Assembly (NCBI GenBank): GCA_964531325.1 | Contig: CAZHCW010000009.1 | Span: forward strand, 1 to 64,000 | Direction: 5' to 3' | From: UTCHB3 sp964531325 | GTDB lineage: Bacteria; Bacteroidota; Ignavibacteria; Ignavibacteriales; Ignavibacteriaceae | DNA length: 64,000 nucleotides | Part shown: positions 9,695 to 18,087 of the stretch, piece by piece | How the letters are laid out: each line of letters opens with the position of its first letter | How positions within the stretch are numbered: position 1 is the first letter of the stretch | Position numbers and translations under genes: made by a program | The notes under the pieces: model-generated | The model's database searches: none | Seen by the model: only the letters and a program-made list of their open reading frames with translations | What the model was told of the DNA's origin: nothing

Positions 9695-10951
9695 TTTAGT
9701 TACTCTAAACTCTGCCATTTTGTTTTTTATTCTCTTGGTTAATTCAAATGTATATTCATCATGACTAACCAAATCTCCGGGATTAAGGATTTTCCCCGTT
9801 ACATCTGATATAAATCCCGCAAGTGTGCTGTATTCGTCAGATTCAGGCAGTTCGGCGTCGAATTGATCATTAAAATCGACAATACTCATGTTCCCCAAAA
9901 CCATAAAAGAACCATCAGCCAGGCCCGTCACCTCAGCGGGTTCACCTTCCGTTTGATAAGTTATATCTCCCACTATCTCGGATAAAATATCTTCTAATTT
10001 TATTATCCCCTCGGTACCTCCATATTCATCAGCCACTATCGCAGCTCTTATTCCTTTGAGCTGCATCTCCTTTAATAATTCTGAAATATATTTAGTTTCA
10101 GGCACAAAATGGGGTGGCCTGATCGCCCTGCTGATTTCATAATCGTTGTTTACAATATAATATCTCATCAATTCTTTTACATTTACAATTCCCGTGATGT
10201 TATCGAGTGATTCTTCAAAGATTGGAACGGAATTGTAACCGGTCCTGATAATCGCCTTGAAATCGGCTTCCGCATCTCCACATAGCTCCACTGCTGCCAT
10301 CTCGGTTCTTGGTATCATCACATCATAAGCGGTGAGGTCGTTAAATTCGAGCACATTTTCAAGAATCTCATGCTCCTCTTCATCAAGTTCTCCCCTCTCA
10401 AGTCCGGCATCTATCATCCGTTTGATATGCTCTTCCGAAACAAGTGTGACTGAAAAATTGGGTACCGCATCAAACGGTTTTAAAATGACTCCTGCCACTC
10501 TTTTTAATGAACTTGTGAAAATTTTCGATGTGATTTCAAGAAAATACAAAACATAATAAACAAAAGGAGCGAGACGGTCAGAGTATTTCTCTCCAACTCC
10601 ACGAGGAATATAGATCGAAAACAACCAAAATAACGATGCAATGGGAAGTGCTGATAACAAAACCGGCAACCACCAGCCAAAACCATGCAAACTTACTCCC
10701 AAATCGTGCAGATAATCAAAAAAGAAACTTTCAACTATTATCAATCCCACAAAAAAGATAGCATACCTTACAAGCTCTGCAGTTTCGTAAATTAAATCTG
10801 AAGATTCTTTAAAACGATCGATCCTGCCCGTATTTATTTCATCCTCCTCGGCATAATCATCTCCCGGATTTGCAAGAAGAACTGTCTCGGCGAGGGTGAT
10901 AAATGCACCTGTCGTGAAGACAAACAAAATCGACACTAAAATTGAAATCAT
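9686..10951 (-). CDS. CNNM/CorC (HlyC) family membrane protein, DUF21-CBS-CorC_C
   Basis: A 421-residue protein of the family often labelled hemolysin or CorC/CNNM. The N-terminal DUF21 transmembrane domain has hydrophobic segments at ~1-26, ~63-82, ~93-115 and ~128-145. It is followed by a CBS pair (~210-340, with 'MIPRTEM' and 'VADEYGGTEGI') and the CorC/HlyC C-terminal domain (~345-418, 'GNMSIVDFNDQF'). Relatives act in Mg2+/Co2+ export or homeostasis; the hemolysin name is historical. The C-terminal codons overlap the convergent kinase gene by 9 nt. Confidence 0.9.
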   Translation of the reverse strand: MISILVSILFVFTTGAFITLAETVLLANPGDDYAEEDEINTGRIDRFKESSDLIYETAELVRYAIFFVGLIIVESFFFDYLHDLGVSLHGFGWWLPVLLSALPIASLFWLFSIYIPRGVGEKYSDRLAPFVYYVLYFLEITSKIFTSSLKRVAGVILKPFDAVPNFSVTLVSEEHIKRMIDAGLERGELDEEEHEILENVLEFNDLTAYDVMIPRTEMAAVELCGDAEADFKAIIRTGYNSVPIFEESLDNITGIVNVKELMRYYIVNNDYEISRAIRPPHFVPETKYISELLKEMQLKGIRAAIVADEYGGTEGIIKLEDILSEIVGDITYQTEGEPAEVTGLADGSFMVLGNMSIVDFNDQFDAELPESDEYSTLAGFISDVTGKILNPGDLVSHDEYTFELTKRIKNKMAEFRVTKSE

Positions 10952-10988
10952 TTTTTTTCGTTTATAATTGACTTAATGATAAATGCAA

Positions 10989-11018
10989 TTTATAAAGAAA
11001 AAGTTTAATTCAAGTCAA
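10989..11018 (-). promoter_or_regulatory. Possible promoter of the CNNM-family gene
   Basis: Reading the minus strand, TTGACT (11018-11013) and TATAAA (10994-10989) are separated by 18 nt, about 40 nt upstream of the start codon. A second candidate nearer the gene (TTGCAT 10988-10983, TATAAA 10966-10961, spacer 16) would leave almost no leader. Confidence 0.35.
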
Positions 11019-11035
11019 AAAGTAACAAAGTCATG

Positions 11036-11075
11036 ATACTTAGCTACTTCGATTCTTTGCTACTCCGCTACTTTA
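11036..11075. repeat. Degenerate octamer tandem array at a gene 3' end (CTACTTCG family)
   Basis: Five adjoining 8-nt units on the plus strand, related to CTACTTCG, at 11036, 11044, 11052, 11060 and 11068. The last unit contains the stop codon of the minus-strand gene ending at 11073. The same units, including an identical ATTCTTTG variant, recur at 62612-62643 where another minus-strand gene ends. Read in the direction of the gene, the unit is CGAAGTAG. Confidence 0.8.
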
Positions 11076-12257
11076 AAAATGCAGTCCCAATGTCAATCCC
11101 AGACTAAAATTGCCAAATGATTTACCACTTTCCCCCGGCAAATTCGAAGGAAGTGTCTTCTCAGGAATGTAGATATAATCCCCGGTTAATGCGACAGATA
11201 CTTTTGGGGAAGGGAAATAGCGTAAATCCAGCGCAGCAAATGCACTTATGACAGTTTTTTCCAACCTGTTCACTTCAAATGTTGTTACAGTGGTGAATTT
11301 AACGGGATCGTATATACTCATCGACCTGGAAACTGTATAGTCGATCGTCGCAAAACCGGCTCCAACACCGGTTTTCAATGAGACAGGGTACTCTTTTGGA
11401 GATTCAAGAAGGTCGAAAAAAGCTGTTGCGTAGTATCCATAAACCTTGTTGTCCATCTCTTCGGTTGCAAAATTATATTGTGAATTGTATTGATATCTAA
11501 GATTTGGTTCGGCAACTGAATAGATTGTTATCCCCGTTTCGAGGCGTGGGTTGATGTTGTATGTTAGCCGGATACTCCTGAAAACATTTAGCATAACATT
11601 ATCATAATTGTAAAAGTTACCCGATGCCTGCCTGGCAGAGGGATCAGTTCGCGAATAAACTTTTGAGATTTCATAATAGAAATTGATTTTCTTTTCCATC
11701 GTTGTTTGAAGGATATCCTTTTTCATTTTTAAAACATCCGCAGGATTATCAAGATCATATTCCATATCTTTCTCATTATCGGACCTGTCGAAGCCAAGCC
11801 CAATCAAACCACCGGCAACTGCTCCAAGCGAACCTACAACAATATGACTCCACAATCCCTCAGATTGAATAAATCTGTCTGCCTGGGAATCCTGTTTCCG
11901 TAGAAGTAACTGTGCAAGAAAAGCCCCTGCGATTCCAAAACTCAGCATATTATCCCTGCTTCGAAGCTGAGAATCCATCTTAAAAAATTTGATTGAACTC
12001 AGTGCAATCATCGTGACTTTGGAATTCATCAAAAGTTTTAATGAATCCCCTTCAAGGTCAAGAAACAACGCCCTCGATAGTACTCCAAGTCTGTCAACGA
12101 TTAACACAGGATCAAATGCAAACTTGTTTTTGTAAGTGCTGTAATCTTTCTCCTTTTGTGCAATAACGACAGTCGAAAAAATGATCAGAAGAAAGCAAAC
12201 CTTTTTCATCTGTCTCATTATTACGGTCGGAGAACCAACAAATGTTTTAATTTTCAT
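11073..12257 (-). CDS. Predicted outer-membrane beta-barrel protein of unknown function
   Basis: I do not recognise a family. A signal peptide is visible ('MKKVCFLLIIFSTVVIAQ' with cleavage after the Ala). The region around residues 90-165 has two short hydrophobic, glycine-rich stretches ('FGIAGAFLAQLLL', 'VVGSLGAVAGGLIGLG'). The C-terminal half has alternating strand patterns and ends in 'LGLTLGLHF', with the terminal aromatic typical of outer-membrane barrels. The ATG at 12257 overlaps the stop of the upstream lipoprotein gene (ATGA at 12257-12254), which favours this start. ATG at 12209 would begin directly at the signal peptide and is an alternative. Co-transcription with the lipoprotein suggests a shared envelope role. 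Confidence 0.7.
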   Translation of the reverse strand: MKIKTFVGSPTVIMRQMKKVCFLLIIFSTVVIAQKEKDYSTYKNKFAFDPVLIVDRLGVLSRALFLDLEGDSLKLLMNSKVTMIALSSIKFFKMDSQLRSRDNMLSFGIAGAFLAQLLLRKQDSQADRFIQSEGLWSHIVVGSLGAVAGGLIGLGFDRSDNEKDMEYDLDNPADVLKMKKDILQTTMEKKINFYYEISKVYSRTDPSARQASGNFYNYDNVMLNVFRSIRLTYNINPRLETGITIYSVAEPNLRYQYNSQYNFATEEMDNKVYGYYATAFFDLLESPKEYPVSLKTGVGAGFATIDYTVSRSMSIYDPVKFTTVTTFEVNRLEKTVISAFAALDLRYFPSPKVSVALTGDYIYIPEKTLPSNLPGESGKSFGNFSLGLTLGLHF

Positions 12258-13957
12258 TTTGTGGCATTTTGTATCCATAACCGATATCTTTCATTTGAGA
12301 ATTTTATTACCTCGCCGGGAGTCCCTGTTAGCTTAAAGATCGTCGCCAAATCAGAATCTTTATTAGTTGGAGGCATGTGGATTTTATACCAACCTTTTGT
12401 TTTCATAAAGACCGTTCTCTCCATCCCATCATTTTTTGGAGGAGCCTTGTAGGTAGCAAAAAACCAGTCACCCGTGGTTGGCATATCGTAATAATTTTCA
12501 TCACTGTATGAGATTTTTTTAGAAACTTCATTCCCGTTGTGGTCAATCGTTTTTGAAACTTTAATTTCTTTACCAAAAGCCTGTTGAGGTTCATCATAGT
12601 TCAAGGTAAAATTATCGAGTGTCCAGAAACCAACAGCGGGATTCACTTCAAACTCAACCATGCCACCCTTGATTTCTGAAATATCCAGTTCCACTACTCT
12701 GCTCTCCGTCTTAAAAGGACCTCCGCCTTGTAAAACAGCCTGAGTTTTAAATTCACCATTAATTTTCATTTTTAACTCCAGATCATATAGCTCTTCTCTT
12801 CTGAGGAAATCCATGGTAAAATTATAATATTCCCCTTTTTTGTCAAGATTGGAATAGTGCTCTTCCAGATTTTTTCCATGAAGTTCCAACATCTCAGAGA
12901 GCATTGTAGAGCCCCAATGAGTGGTGCCAACATTATAAACCAACCGGGCTTTTTTTGCCCCCTCTTTCATCTTAAAGCCAAATTTTATCTTATGTTTTAT
13001 TCTGTTTTGATCATGAAATGGCATTTTTGTTTGCCATGCTAAAAGATCATTCTCAAGTAAAAACGGTTTGATATCCCTCCCCTCTTCATCATTGGCATAA
13101 TCAATTTTTTCTCCCCCTGCCAAAGCAAAAATAGAACCGTCGTTATTCATCGTAACTGTAGTGTTTTCAGGATGATCAACAACAAAGAGGCTCATTTCAT
13201 CTATATATTCAGTTTCATACACCTCATTGGTTATTTTTAGTTTGTACTCACCATCAATTTCTTTAAGACTTTTCAGTTTATTGTAATCAGTTCGCTCAAA
13301 AGCTTTTGAAATTGCGCCACCAAGAGGTTCTGCATCAAAAATATATTTTTCACCATCAAATGAATAGACAAAAGGACATGATTTTTTTGATGCAAGGGCA
13401 ATCAGAACCGCGACAAGAAGAGAACCGGCAAGAACACCGATAGTAGCTGCAAATGACATTAACATATCAACCTTTTCAACAACGAGGTAAAGAGCATCAT
13501 CAGCTTTCATTTCAATGTATTTGTCTGCATCGGTCACTCCTCTGATTAAAAGATGATCCGGGAGATACCTTCCTCTGTCTTCATTAAAGTCTATTTTTGT
13601 CTCGTTTTTCAGCTTAATCCCTGAAAAAGTGATGTTTGGATTTGCGATAAGAGTGTCAGCAGTGATAATGTCAGGTGGGTCTAATATGTAAGCTTCTTTT
13701 ATATCATCGAGAGGCGAAAACTGTTTGAGTCCCTCTTTTGTAGTGCCAGAGATACCGGCAACCCTGTGAATAACACTTGCACCATTTTTTTTGAATGAAT
13801 GCACATTACCATCAGGCATCACAACAAGGTTGATTTTTGTATCCTTCCCCTCAAGTTTTATTACATTAAATTCTTTGCTATCTTTATAAACAACACATCC
13901 AAGAAAATAATGGGTTGTAGCAACTATCAACAGCGAAACAAATGTCTTGTATATCAT
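12254..13957 (-). CDS. Large predicted lipoprotein of unknown function with 'CPFVYSFDGEKY' motif
   Basis: A 567-residue protein from the ATG at 13957 (a TTG at 13969 is possible but neither has a clear ribosome-binding site). The N-terminus is a lipoprotein signal ending in 'FLGC', so it is probably anchored in the envelope. A strongly hydrophobic segment at ~165-190 is followed by 'KKSCPFVYSFDGEKYIFDAE', then 'PLGGA'. As far as I recall, similar text occurs in uncharacterised envelope proteins of Bacteroidota and relatives. The rest is beta-rich. No enzymatic motif is seen. It overlaps the following barrel-protein gene by 4 nt. Confidence 0.65.
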   Translation of the reverse strand: MIYKTFVSLLIVATTHYFLGCVVYKDSKEFNVIKLEGKDTKINLVVMPDGNVHSFKKNGASVIHRVAGISGTTKEGLKQFSPLDDIKEAYILDPPDIITADTLIANPNITFSGIKLKNETKIDFNEDRGRYLPDHLLIRGVTDADKYIEMKADDALYLVVEKVDMLMSFAATIGVLAGSLLVAVLIALASKKSCPFVYSFDGEKYIFDAEPLGGAISKAFERTDYNKLKSLKEIDGEYKLKITNEVYETEYIDEMSLFVVDHPENTTVTMNNDGSIFALAGGEKIDYANDEEGRDIKPFLLENDLLAWQTKMPFHDQNRIKHKIKFGFKMKEGAKKARLVYNVGTTHWGSTMLSEMLELHGKNLEEHYSNLDKKGEYYNFTMDFLRREELYDLELKMKINGEFKTQAVLQGGGPFKTESRVVELDISEIKGGMVEFEVNPAVGFWTLDNFTLNYDEPQQAFGKEIKVSKTIDHNGNEVSKKISYSDENYYDMPTTGDWFFATYKAPPKNDGMERTVFMKTKGWYKIHMPPTNKDSDLATIFKLTGTPGEVIKFSNERYRLWIQNATK

Positions 13958-14028
13958 TGAAGATACCAATTAATTGTAAAGGAAAAATCATCGAACACTT
14001 GTGTAAATATCGCACAAATTTTTCTTTT

Positions 14029-14065
14029 ATTACTGCATTACTGCATTATTGGATTACTGCATTAC
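14029..14065. repeat. Octamer tandem array beyond the nrdJ terminator (ATTACTGC family)
   Basis: Four 8-nt units at 14029, 14037, 14045 and 14053 plus a partial fifth. Consensus ATTACTGC with one ATTATTGG variant. It is a direct copy of the array at 14105-14140 on the other side of the nrdJ terminator hairpin. Confidence 0.85.
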
Positions 14066-14100
14066 AAAAAAAGGCTCCAAAAACATAAATCTCCGGAGCC
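14066..14100 (-). terminator. Rho-independent terminator of nrdJ
   Basis: On the minus strand GGCTCC (14100-14095) pairs with GGAGCC (14078-14073) around a 16-nt loop, followed by seven T (14072-14066). It lies about 40 nt past the nrdJ stop, between two copies of an octamer repeat array. Confidence 0.8.
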
Positions 14101-14104
14101 AAAT

Positions 14105-14140
14105 ATTACTGCATTATTGGATTATTGCATTACTGCATTA
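14105..14140. repeat. Octamer tandem array starting in the nrdJ stop codon
   Basis: Units of 8 nt at 14105, 14113, 14121 and 14129 plus a partial unit at 14137, consensus ATTACTGC on the plus strand (GCAGTAAT in the nrdJ direction). The nrdJ stop codon TAA (14140-14138) is part of the partial unit, so the array begins exactly at the end of the gene. Confidence 0.85.
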
Positions 14141-17100
14141 ACTACACCCGCTTGTTGACCCGCAGGTCATACATTTAAGACAAGTGCCGTTTCTAACCAT
14201 AGTCATGCTGTTACACTCGGTGCAAATGTCGCCTGTATAACCCTTTTCGATGGCTCTCTGAACCTGTTGTTTAATCACATTGGATTGTTTGTTCAAAAAT
14301 TTTGAAGTGGTGCCTTTTGTATCCAAACCCACCAATTTCGAATTGTAGTTCGAAGAATCCTTTGGACCAACTTCAATAACTTTTTCACTAATAAGTTCCT
14401 CACTCTCAAAATCATCATTTGCCTTGTTTACCTTGGTTGAGGAAAGAAGATCATCAGCACTTACATGCGCCAGATCATACCTGTTGAGGTATGTCACCGC
14501 AAGCTCACGGAAAATATAATCGATCACTGAAGTTGAAAATTTGATTCTCTGGTTGCCTGTAACAACCCCCGAGGGGTCAAATCTTGTGAATACAAAGGCA
14601 TCAACAAATTCTTCAAGAGGAACCCCGTGTTGCAATCCAAGTGAAATCGAAATCGCAAAACTGTTTAACAGACTTCTGACAGTGGCTCCTTCGCGGTGCA
14701 TATCGATAAAAATCTCACCTATCTGACCGTTGTCATACTCGCCGGTTCTGATGTAAAGCGATTGCCCGTTAATCTTTGCCTTCTGAGTATATCCTTTACG
14801 GCGATCTGGAAGTCTCCTTCTCTTTGCGATGTATCTGTGGATGATTCTCTCGGCAACTTTCACAATATTGTTTTCTTCCTGGGATTCAAAAATCTCTTGA
14901 ATGTCGTCATCTATGAGAGAGTTTAAAGGTTGCGACAGTTTTGAACCGTCTCTGTAAAGTGCATTTGCCTTAAGACAGAGATTCCATGATTGCATATAAG
15001 CATCTTTTACATCATCAATTGTTGAATGATATGGAAGATTTATAGTTTTTGAGATGGCACCCGAAATGAATGGCTGGGCTGCTGCCATCATTTTGATGTG
15101 TGCCATTGCTTTCAAGAACCTTGTTCCCTTTTTACCACATTTATTTGCAGTGTCAAAAACAGGATAGTGTTCAAATTTTAGATATGGTGATCCTTCGATG
15201 GTCATGGTTCCGCAAACATAATCATTTGCAGAGGAAATTTCCTGCCTCGAAAATCCAAGTCTTCTGAGAAGATTAAAATCTGCTGCATCCATCTCTTCTT
15301 CAGAAATTCCAAGGGTGTTTTTCAGAAAATCAACACCGAGTGAATATTTGTTGAAAGCAAAAGTAATATCGAAAACAGAAGGAAGTTGCTGTTCGATCAT
15401 TGCCAGAGTTGCATCAGTAAATCCTTTTGACTTCAAAGATTCAGCATTGATATAAGGACAACCTGAAAGCGAACCGGCTCCAACTGCATACTTGATTATT
15501 TCATCAATTTGATGTTGATTGTAACCAAATTTCTTTAATGCGGGCGGAACCGATTGATTTATAATCTTAAAATAACCACCACCAGCAAGTTTTTTGAATT
15601 TTACGAGGGCAAAATCGGGTTCAACACCTGTTGTATCACAATCCATCAACATTCCAATAGTGCCTGTAGGAGCGATTACTGTCACCTGAGCGTTACGGAA
15701 GCCATATTTGGTTCCCAACTCAAGAGCTCTGTCGGCATCCTCTCTCGCTGCTTCCAGGAGGTCTGAAGGGCATTTTGTTGGATCGATACCCATGGGTTTA
15801 ATCGTTAATCCTTCGTACTCTTCAACAGGAACATTAAATGCAGCCCTTCTGTGATTCCTGATCACTCTGAGCATGTGTTCCTTGTTTTTCTCATATTTTG
15901 AGAATGTCCCAAATTTTTTCGCCATCTCGGCACTTGTGGCGTATGCAGAAAAGTGCATGATTGCCGTTAAAGCACCGGTGATCGCTATCGCTTCATCACT
16001 GTCGTAAGCTATTCCCTGCTGCATCAGAAGTGCTCCAAGGTTGGCATAACCAAGACCCAGTGTCCTGTAATCATAACTTAGCAGAGCAATTTCCTTACTC
16101 GGGAATTGGGCCATTAAAACACTTGTCTCTAAGGTCATGGTCCAAAGTTTTGCTGCATGACGAAATGCTTTTATATTAAACTTTCCGCTCTCGGCATTGT
16201 AGAATTTGAGGAGATTTATTGATGCCAGGTTACATGCAGTATCATCGAGAAACATATATTCACTACAAGGATTTGAAGCATTTATTTCACCATCTTCAGG
16301 ACATGTGTGCCACTCGTTAATGGTAGAATGATACTGAATCCCGGGGTCTGCACAGTTCCATGCTGCAAATGCGATATCTTCCCAAAGTTCACGGGCTCTT
16401 AAGGTTTTCGAAGCTTTTGGTTTTCTTCCCTCTTTTTTGGCTTTTTTCTTCTCAATTCTCCAATAAAGATTCCAATCACCATCTTCAATCACTGCATTCA
16501 TGAATTCATTGGTTACACGGATCGAATTGTTTGAATTTTGTCCTGAAACTGTTGAATATGCTTCAGAATTCCAATCAGTATCATAGATTGGAAATTCGAT
16601 CGATTTATAACCAAGTTTCGCGAGTTGAATAACTCTCTCGATATAGTTGTTGGGGATCAATGCCTTCTTGGCATCAATAACAGCTTTTTGAAGTTTGATA
16701 TTCAGTTTTGGATTAAACCTGTCGTTTTCGGGATGTTCCGCATAACAGGCTTTCATAATATTATTCAGATGGAGATTGTTAAGTTTGGAACCCGTTACCA
16801 AAGAAGCAACTTTCTGTTCTTCAATCACTTTCCAGTTAACAAATTCTTCAATATCAGGGTGATCAAGATCGAGACATACCATCTTGGCAGCTCTACGGGT
16901 GGTTCCACCTGATTTGATTGCCCCTGCAGATCTGTCACCTATCTTCAGAAAAGACATCAAACCTGACGACCTTCCACCGCCGCTTAGGGGTTCTTCCGAC
17001 CCGCGGATCTGGCTAAAATTGGTTCCGGTTCCCGATCCATATTTGAACAAACGGGCTTCACGCACCCATAAATCCATGATACCACCTTCATTCACAAGAT

Positions 17101-17719
17101 CATCATTGATCGACTGTATGAAGCAAGCATGAGGCTGTGGATGGGTGTATGCATCATCGGAGGCAACAAGCTTCCCTGTCTGAAAATCTACATAATAATG
17201 CCCCTGAGAAGGTCCCGAAATTCCATAAGCCCAGTTTAATCCTGTGTTAAACCATTGCGGCGAATTTGGTGCTGCCATCTGGTTCGCAAGCATGTAAAAC
17301 ATCTCATCATAATAAACTTTTGCGTCGTCTTCACCGTTAAAATAACCCGCCTTCCAGGCCCAATATGCCCAGTTCCCTGCAAGTCGATGAAACACCTGAC
17401 GACTATCCGTCTCGGAGGTAAATCTTTCGTTTATTGGCAGTTTTTCAAGGTTTTCTGTATCCGGGATCGATGGTTGAAGCCATTCAGGAACTCCAGGTTC
17501 TTCACTTTTTTTAAGAAGTTTTGGAACACCTGCCTTTCTGAAATATTTTTGTGCCAGAATATCAACAGCCACTTGTGACCAACCTGATGGAACAAGAATA
17601 TTATGCATGGCAAATATGGTTTTACCGTCCGGATTGCGAATCTCGGAGTTGCGGGGAATGTACTCAATTGACTTTTGAGCGTCAAGCTCGTTTTTCGTAA
17701 AGAGTCGGGATATCTTCAA
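14138..17719 (-). CDS. nrdJ: Adenosylcobalamin-dependent (class II) ribonucleotide reductase
   Basis: A 1193-residue class II ribonucleotide reductase, which reduces ribonucleotides to deoxyribonucleotides using a cobalamin-generated thiyl radical, without oxygen. Cys199 ('HACFIQS') and Cys496 ('ACNLAS') match the redox pair. 'NPCSE' holds the thiyl-radical Cys485 with its Asn and Glu partners. 'APTGTIGMLMDCDTTGVEP' fits the phosphate-binding loop. The C-terminus is a zinc-ribbon-like tail with 'CTEC', 'CLKC' and 'CGSTSGC'. Length matches the long NrdJ subfamily; no intein is needed to explain it. The start is TTG at 17719, supported by AGAGG six nt upstream. No nrdA/B/D is in view. Confidence 0.95.
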   Translation of the reverse strand: MKISRLFTKNELDAQKSIEYIPRNSEIRNPDGKTIFAMHNILVPSGWSQVAVDILAQKYFRKAGVPKLLKKSEEPGVPEWLQPSIPDTENLEKLPINERFTSETDSRQVFHRLAGNWAYWAWKAGYFNGEDDAKVYYDEMFYMLANQMAAPNSPQWFNTGLNWAYGISGPSQGHYYVDFQTGKLVASDDAYTHPQPHACFIQSINDDLVNEGGIMDLWVREARLFKYGSGTGTNFSQIRGSEEPLSGGGRSSGLMSFLKIGDRSAGAIKSGGTTRRAAKMVCLDLDHPDIEEFVNWKVIEEQKVASLVTGSKLNNLHLNNIMKACYAEHPENDRFNPKLNIKLQKAVIDAKKALIPNNYIERVIQLAKLGYKSIEFPIYDTDWNSEAYSTVSGQNSNNSIRVTNEFMNAVIEDGDWNLYWRIEKKKAKKEGRKPKASKTLRARELWEDIAFAAWNCADPGIQYHSTINEWHTCPEDGEINASNPCSEYMFLDDTACNLASINLLKFYNAESGKFNIKAFRHAAKLWTMTLETSVLMAQFPSKEIALLSYDYRTLGLGYANLGALLMQQGIAYDSDEAIAITGALTAIMHFSAYATSAEMAKKFGTFSKYEKNKEHMLRVIRNHRRAAFNVPVEEYEGLTIKPMGIDPTKCPSDLLEAAREDADRALELGTKYGFRNAQVTVIAPTGTIGMLMDCDTTGVEPDFALVKFKKLAGGGYFKIINQSVPPALKKFGYNQHQIDEIIKYAVGAGSLSGCPYINAESLKSKGFTDATLAMIEQQLPSVFDITFAFNKYSLGVDFLKNTLGISEEEMDAADFNLLRRLGFSRQEISSANDYVCGTMTIEGSPYLKFEHYPVFDTANKCGKKGTRFLKAMAHIKMMAAAQPFISGAISKTINLPYHSTIDDVKDAYMQSWNLCLKANALYRDGSKLSQPLNSLIDDDIQEIFESQEENNIVKVAERIIHRYIAKRRRLPDRRKGYTQKAKINGQSLYIRTGEYDNGQIGEIFIDMHREGATVRSLLNSFAISISLGLQHGVPLEEFVDAFVFTRFDPSGVVTGNQRIKFSTSVIDYIFRELAVTYLNRYDLAHVSADDLLSSTKVNKANDDFESEELISEKVIEVGPKDSSNYNSKLVGLDTKGTTSKFLNKQSNVIKQQVQRAIEKGYTGDICTECNSMTMVRNGTCLKCMTCGSTSGCS

Positions 17720-18087
17720 GGCTACCTCTAAACCGGCAAACGCCGATTATTTAAAATTTTAAAAATACTTGATGGATAGTATCTACTATTCATGAAACAA
17801 TTATTGTAAAAGTGCCGTCAGTCGCAGAGCAAACCAGGCGGGGGGAAAACTTTTCTTGTCAGCCGACAAATTTTGTATCCGAAAATTACACCTCTCAGAC
17901 CATTTAAGCAAATTAAATTTTTTGCCATTGACTTTATAGCGTGAAATCGTAATAAATATTTTTTTTTGGGTTCCATTTACCGATAGCTTTTTACCGCTCA
18001 CCGATTAGTGTTAGGAGTCTCCCCCTCAATTCATTAATATTCCGCCAGAGATTTTCAATTATTCCATACATAATAAACGAGGCAGAC
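17720..18087. other. Divergent intergenic region between nrdJ and the LiaF-like gene
   Basis: 368 nt without a convincing gene. Upstream of nrdJ there are two perfect palindromes: TTTAAAATTTTAAA (17750-17763) and ATAGTATCTACTAT (17776-17789), centres 26 bp apart. They could be operator half-sites or simple AT-rich chance. A purine/pyrimidine-skewed G-run lies at 17839-17845. A short reading frame at 17801-18001 has no family resemblance and I treat it as noise. I could not match this region to a cobalamin riboswitch. Confidence 0.4.
17928..17955 (+). promoter_or_regulatory. Possible promoter of the LiaF-like gene
   Basis: TTGACT (17928-17933) and TAATAA (17950-17955) with a 16-nt spacer, 130 nt upstream of the start at 18088. 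Sequence match only; the leader would be long. Confidence 0.3.

Noticed and set aside
14029..14140. CRISPR array
   Set aside because: The repeats are 7-9 nt without unique spacers, here and at 25233, 25367 and 62465; no cas genes are present.
14138..17719. Intein inside nrdJ because of its 1193-residue length
   Set aside because: The length matches the long NrdJ subfamily and no intein splice motifs were seen around the conserved active-site segments.
17790..17900. Possible cobalamin riboswitch upstream of the B12-dependent reductase
   Set aside because: The minus strand has a C-run followed by GC and a TGCGACTGA-like stretch that faintly recalls cobalamin elements, but the conserved B12 box and the supporting helices could not be found.
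18001..18030. Further tandem repeat near TTACCGATAG/ACCGATTAG
   Set aside because: Only two imperfect copies with irregular spacing; not enough for an array.
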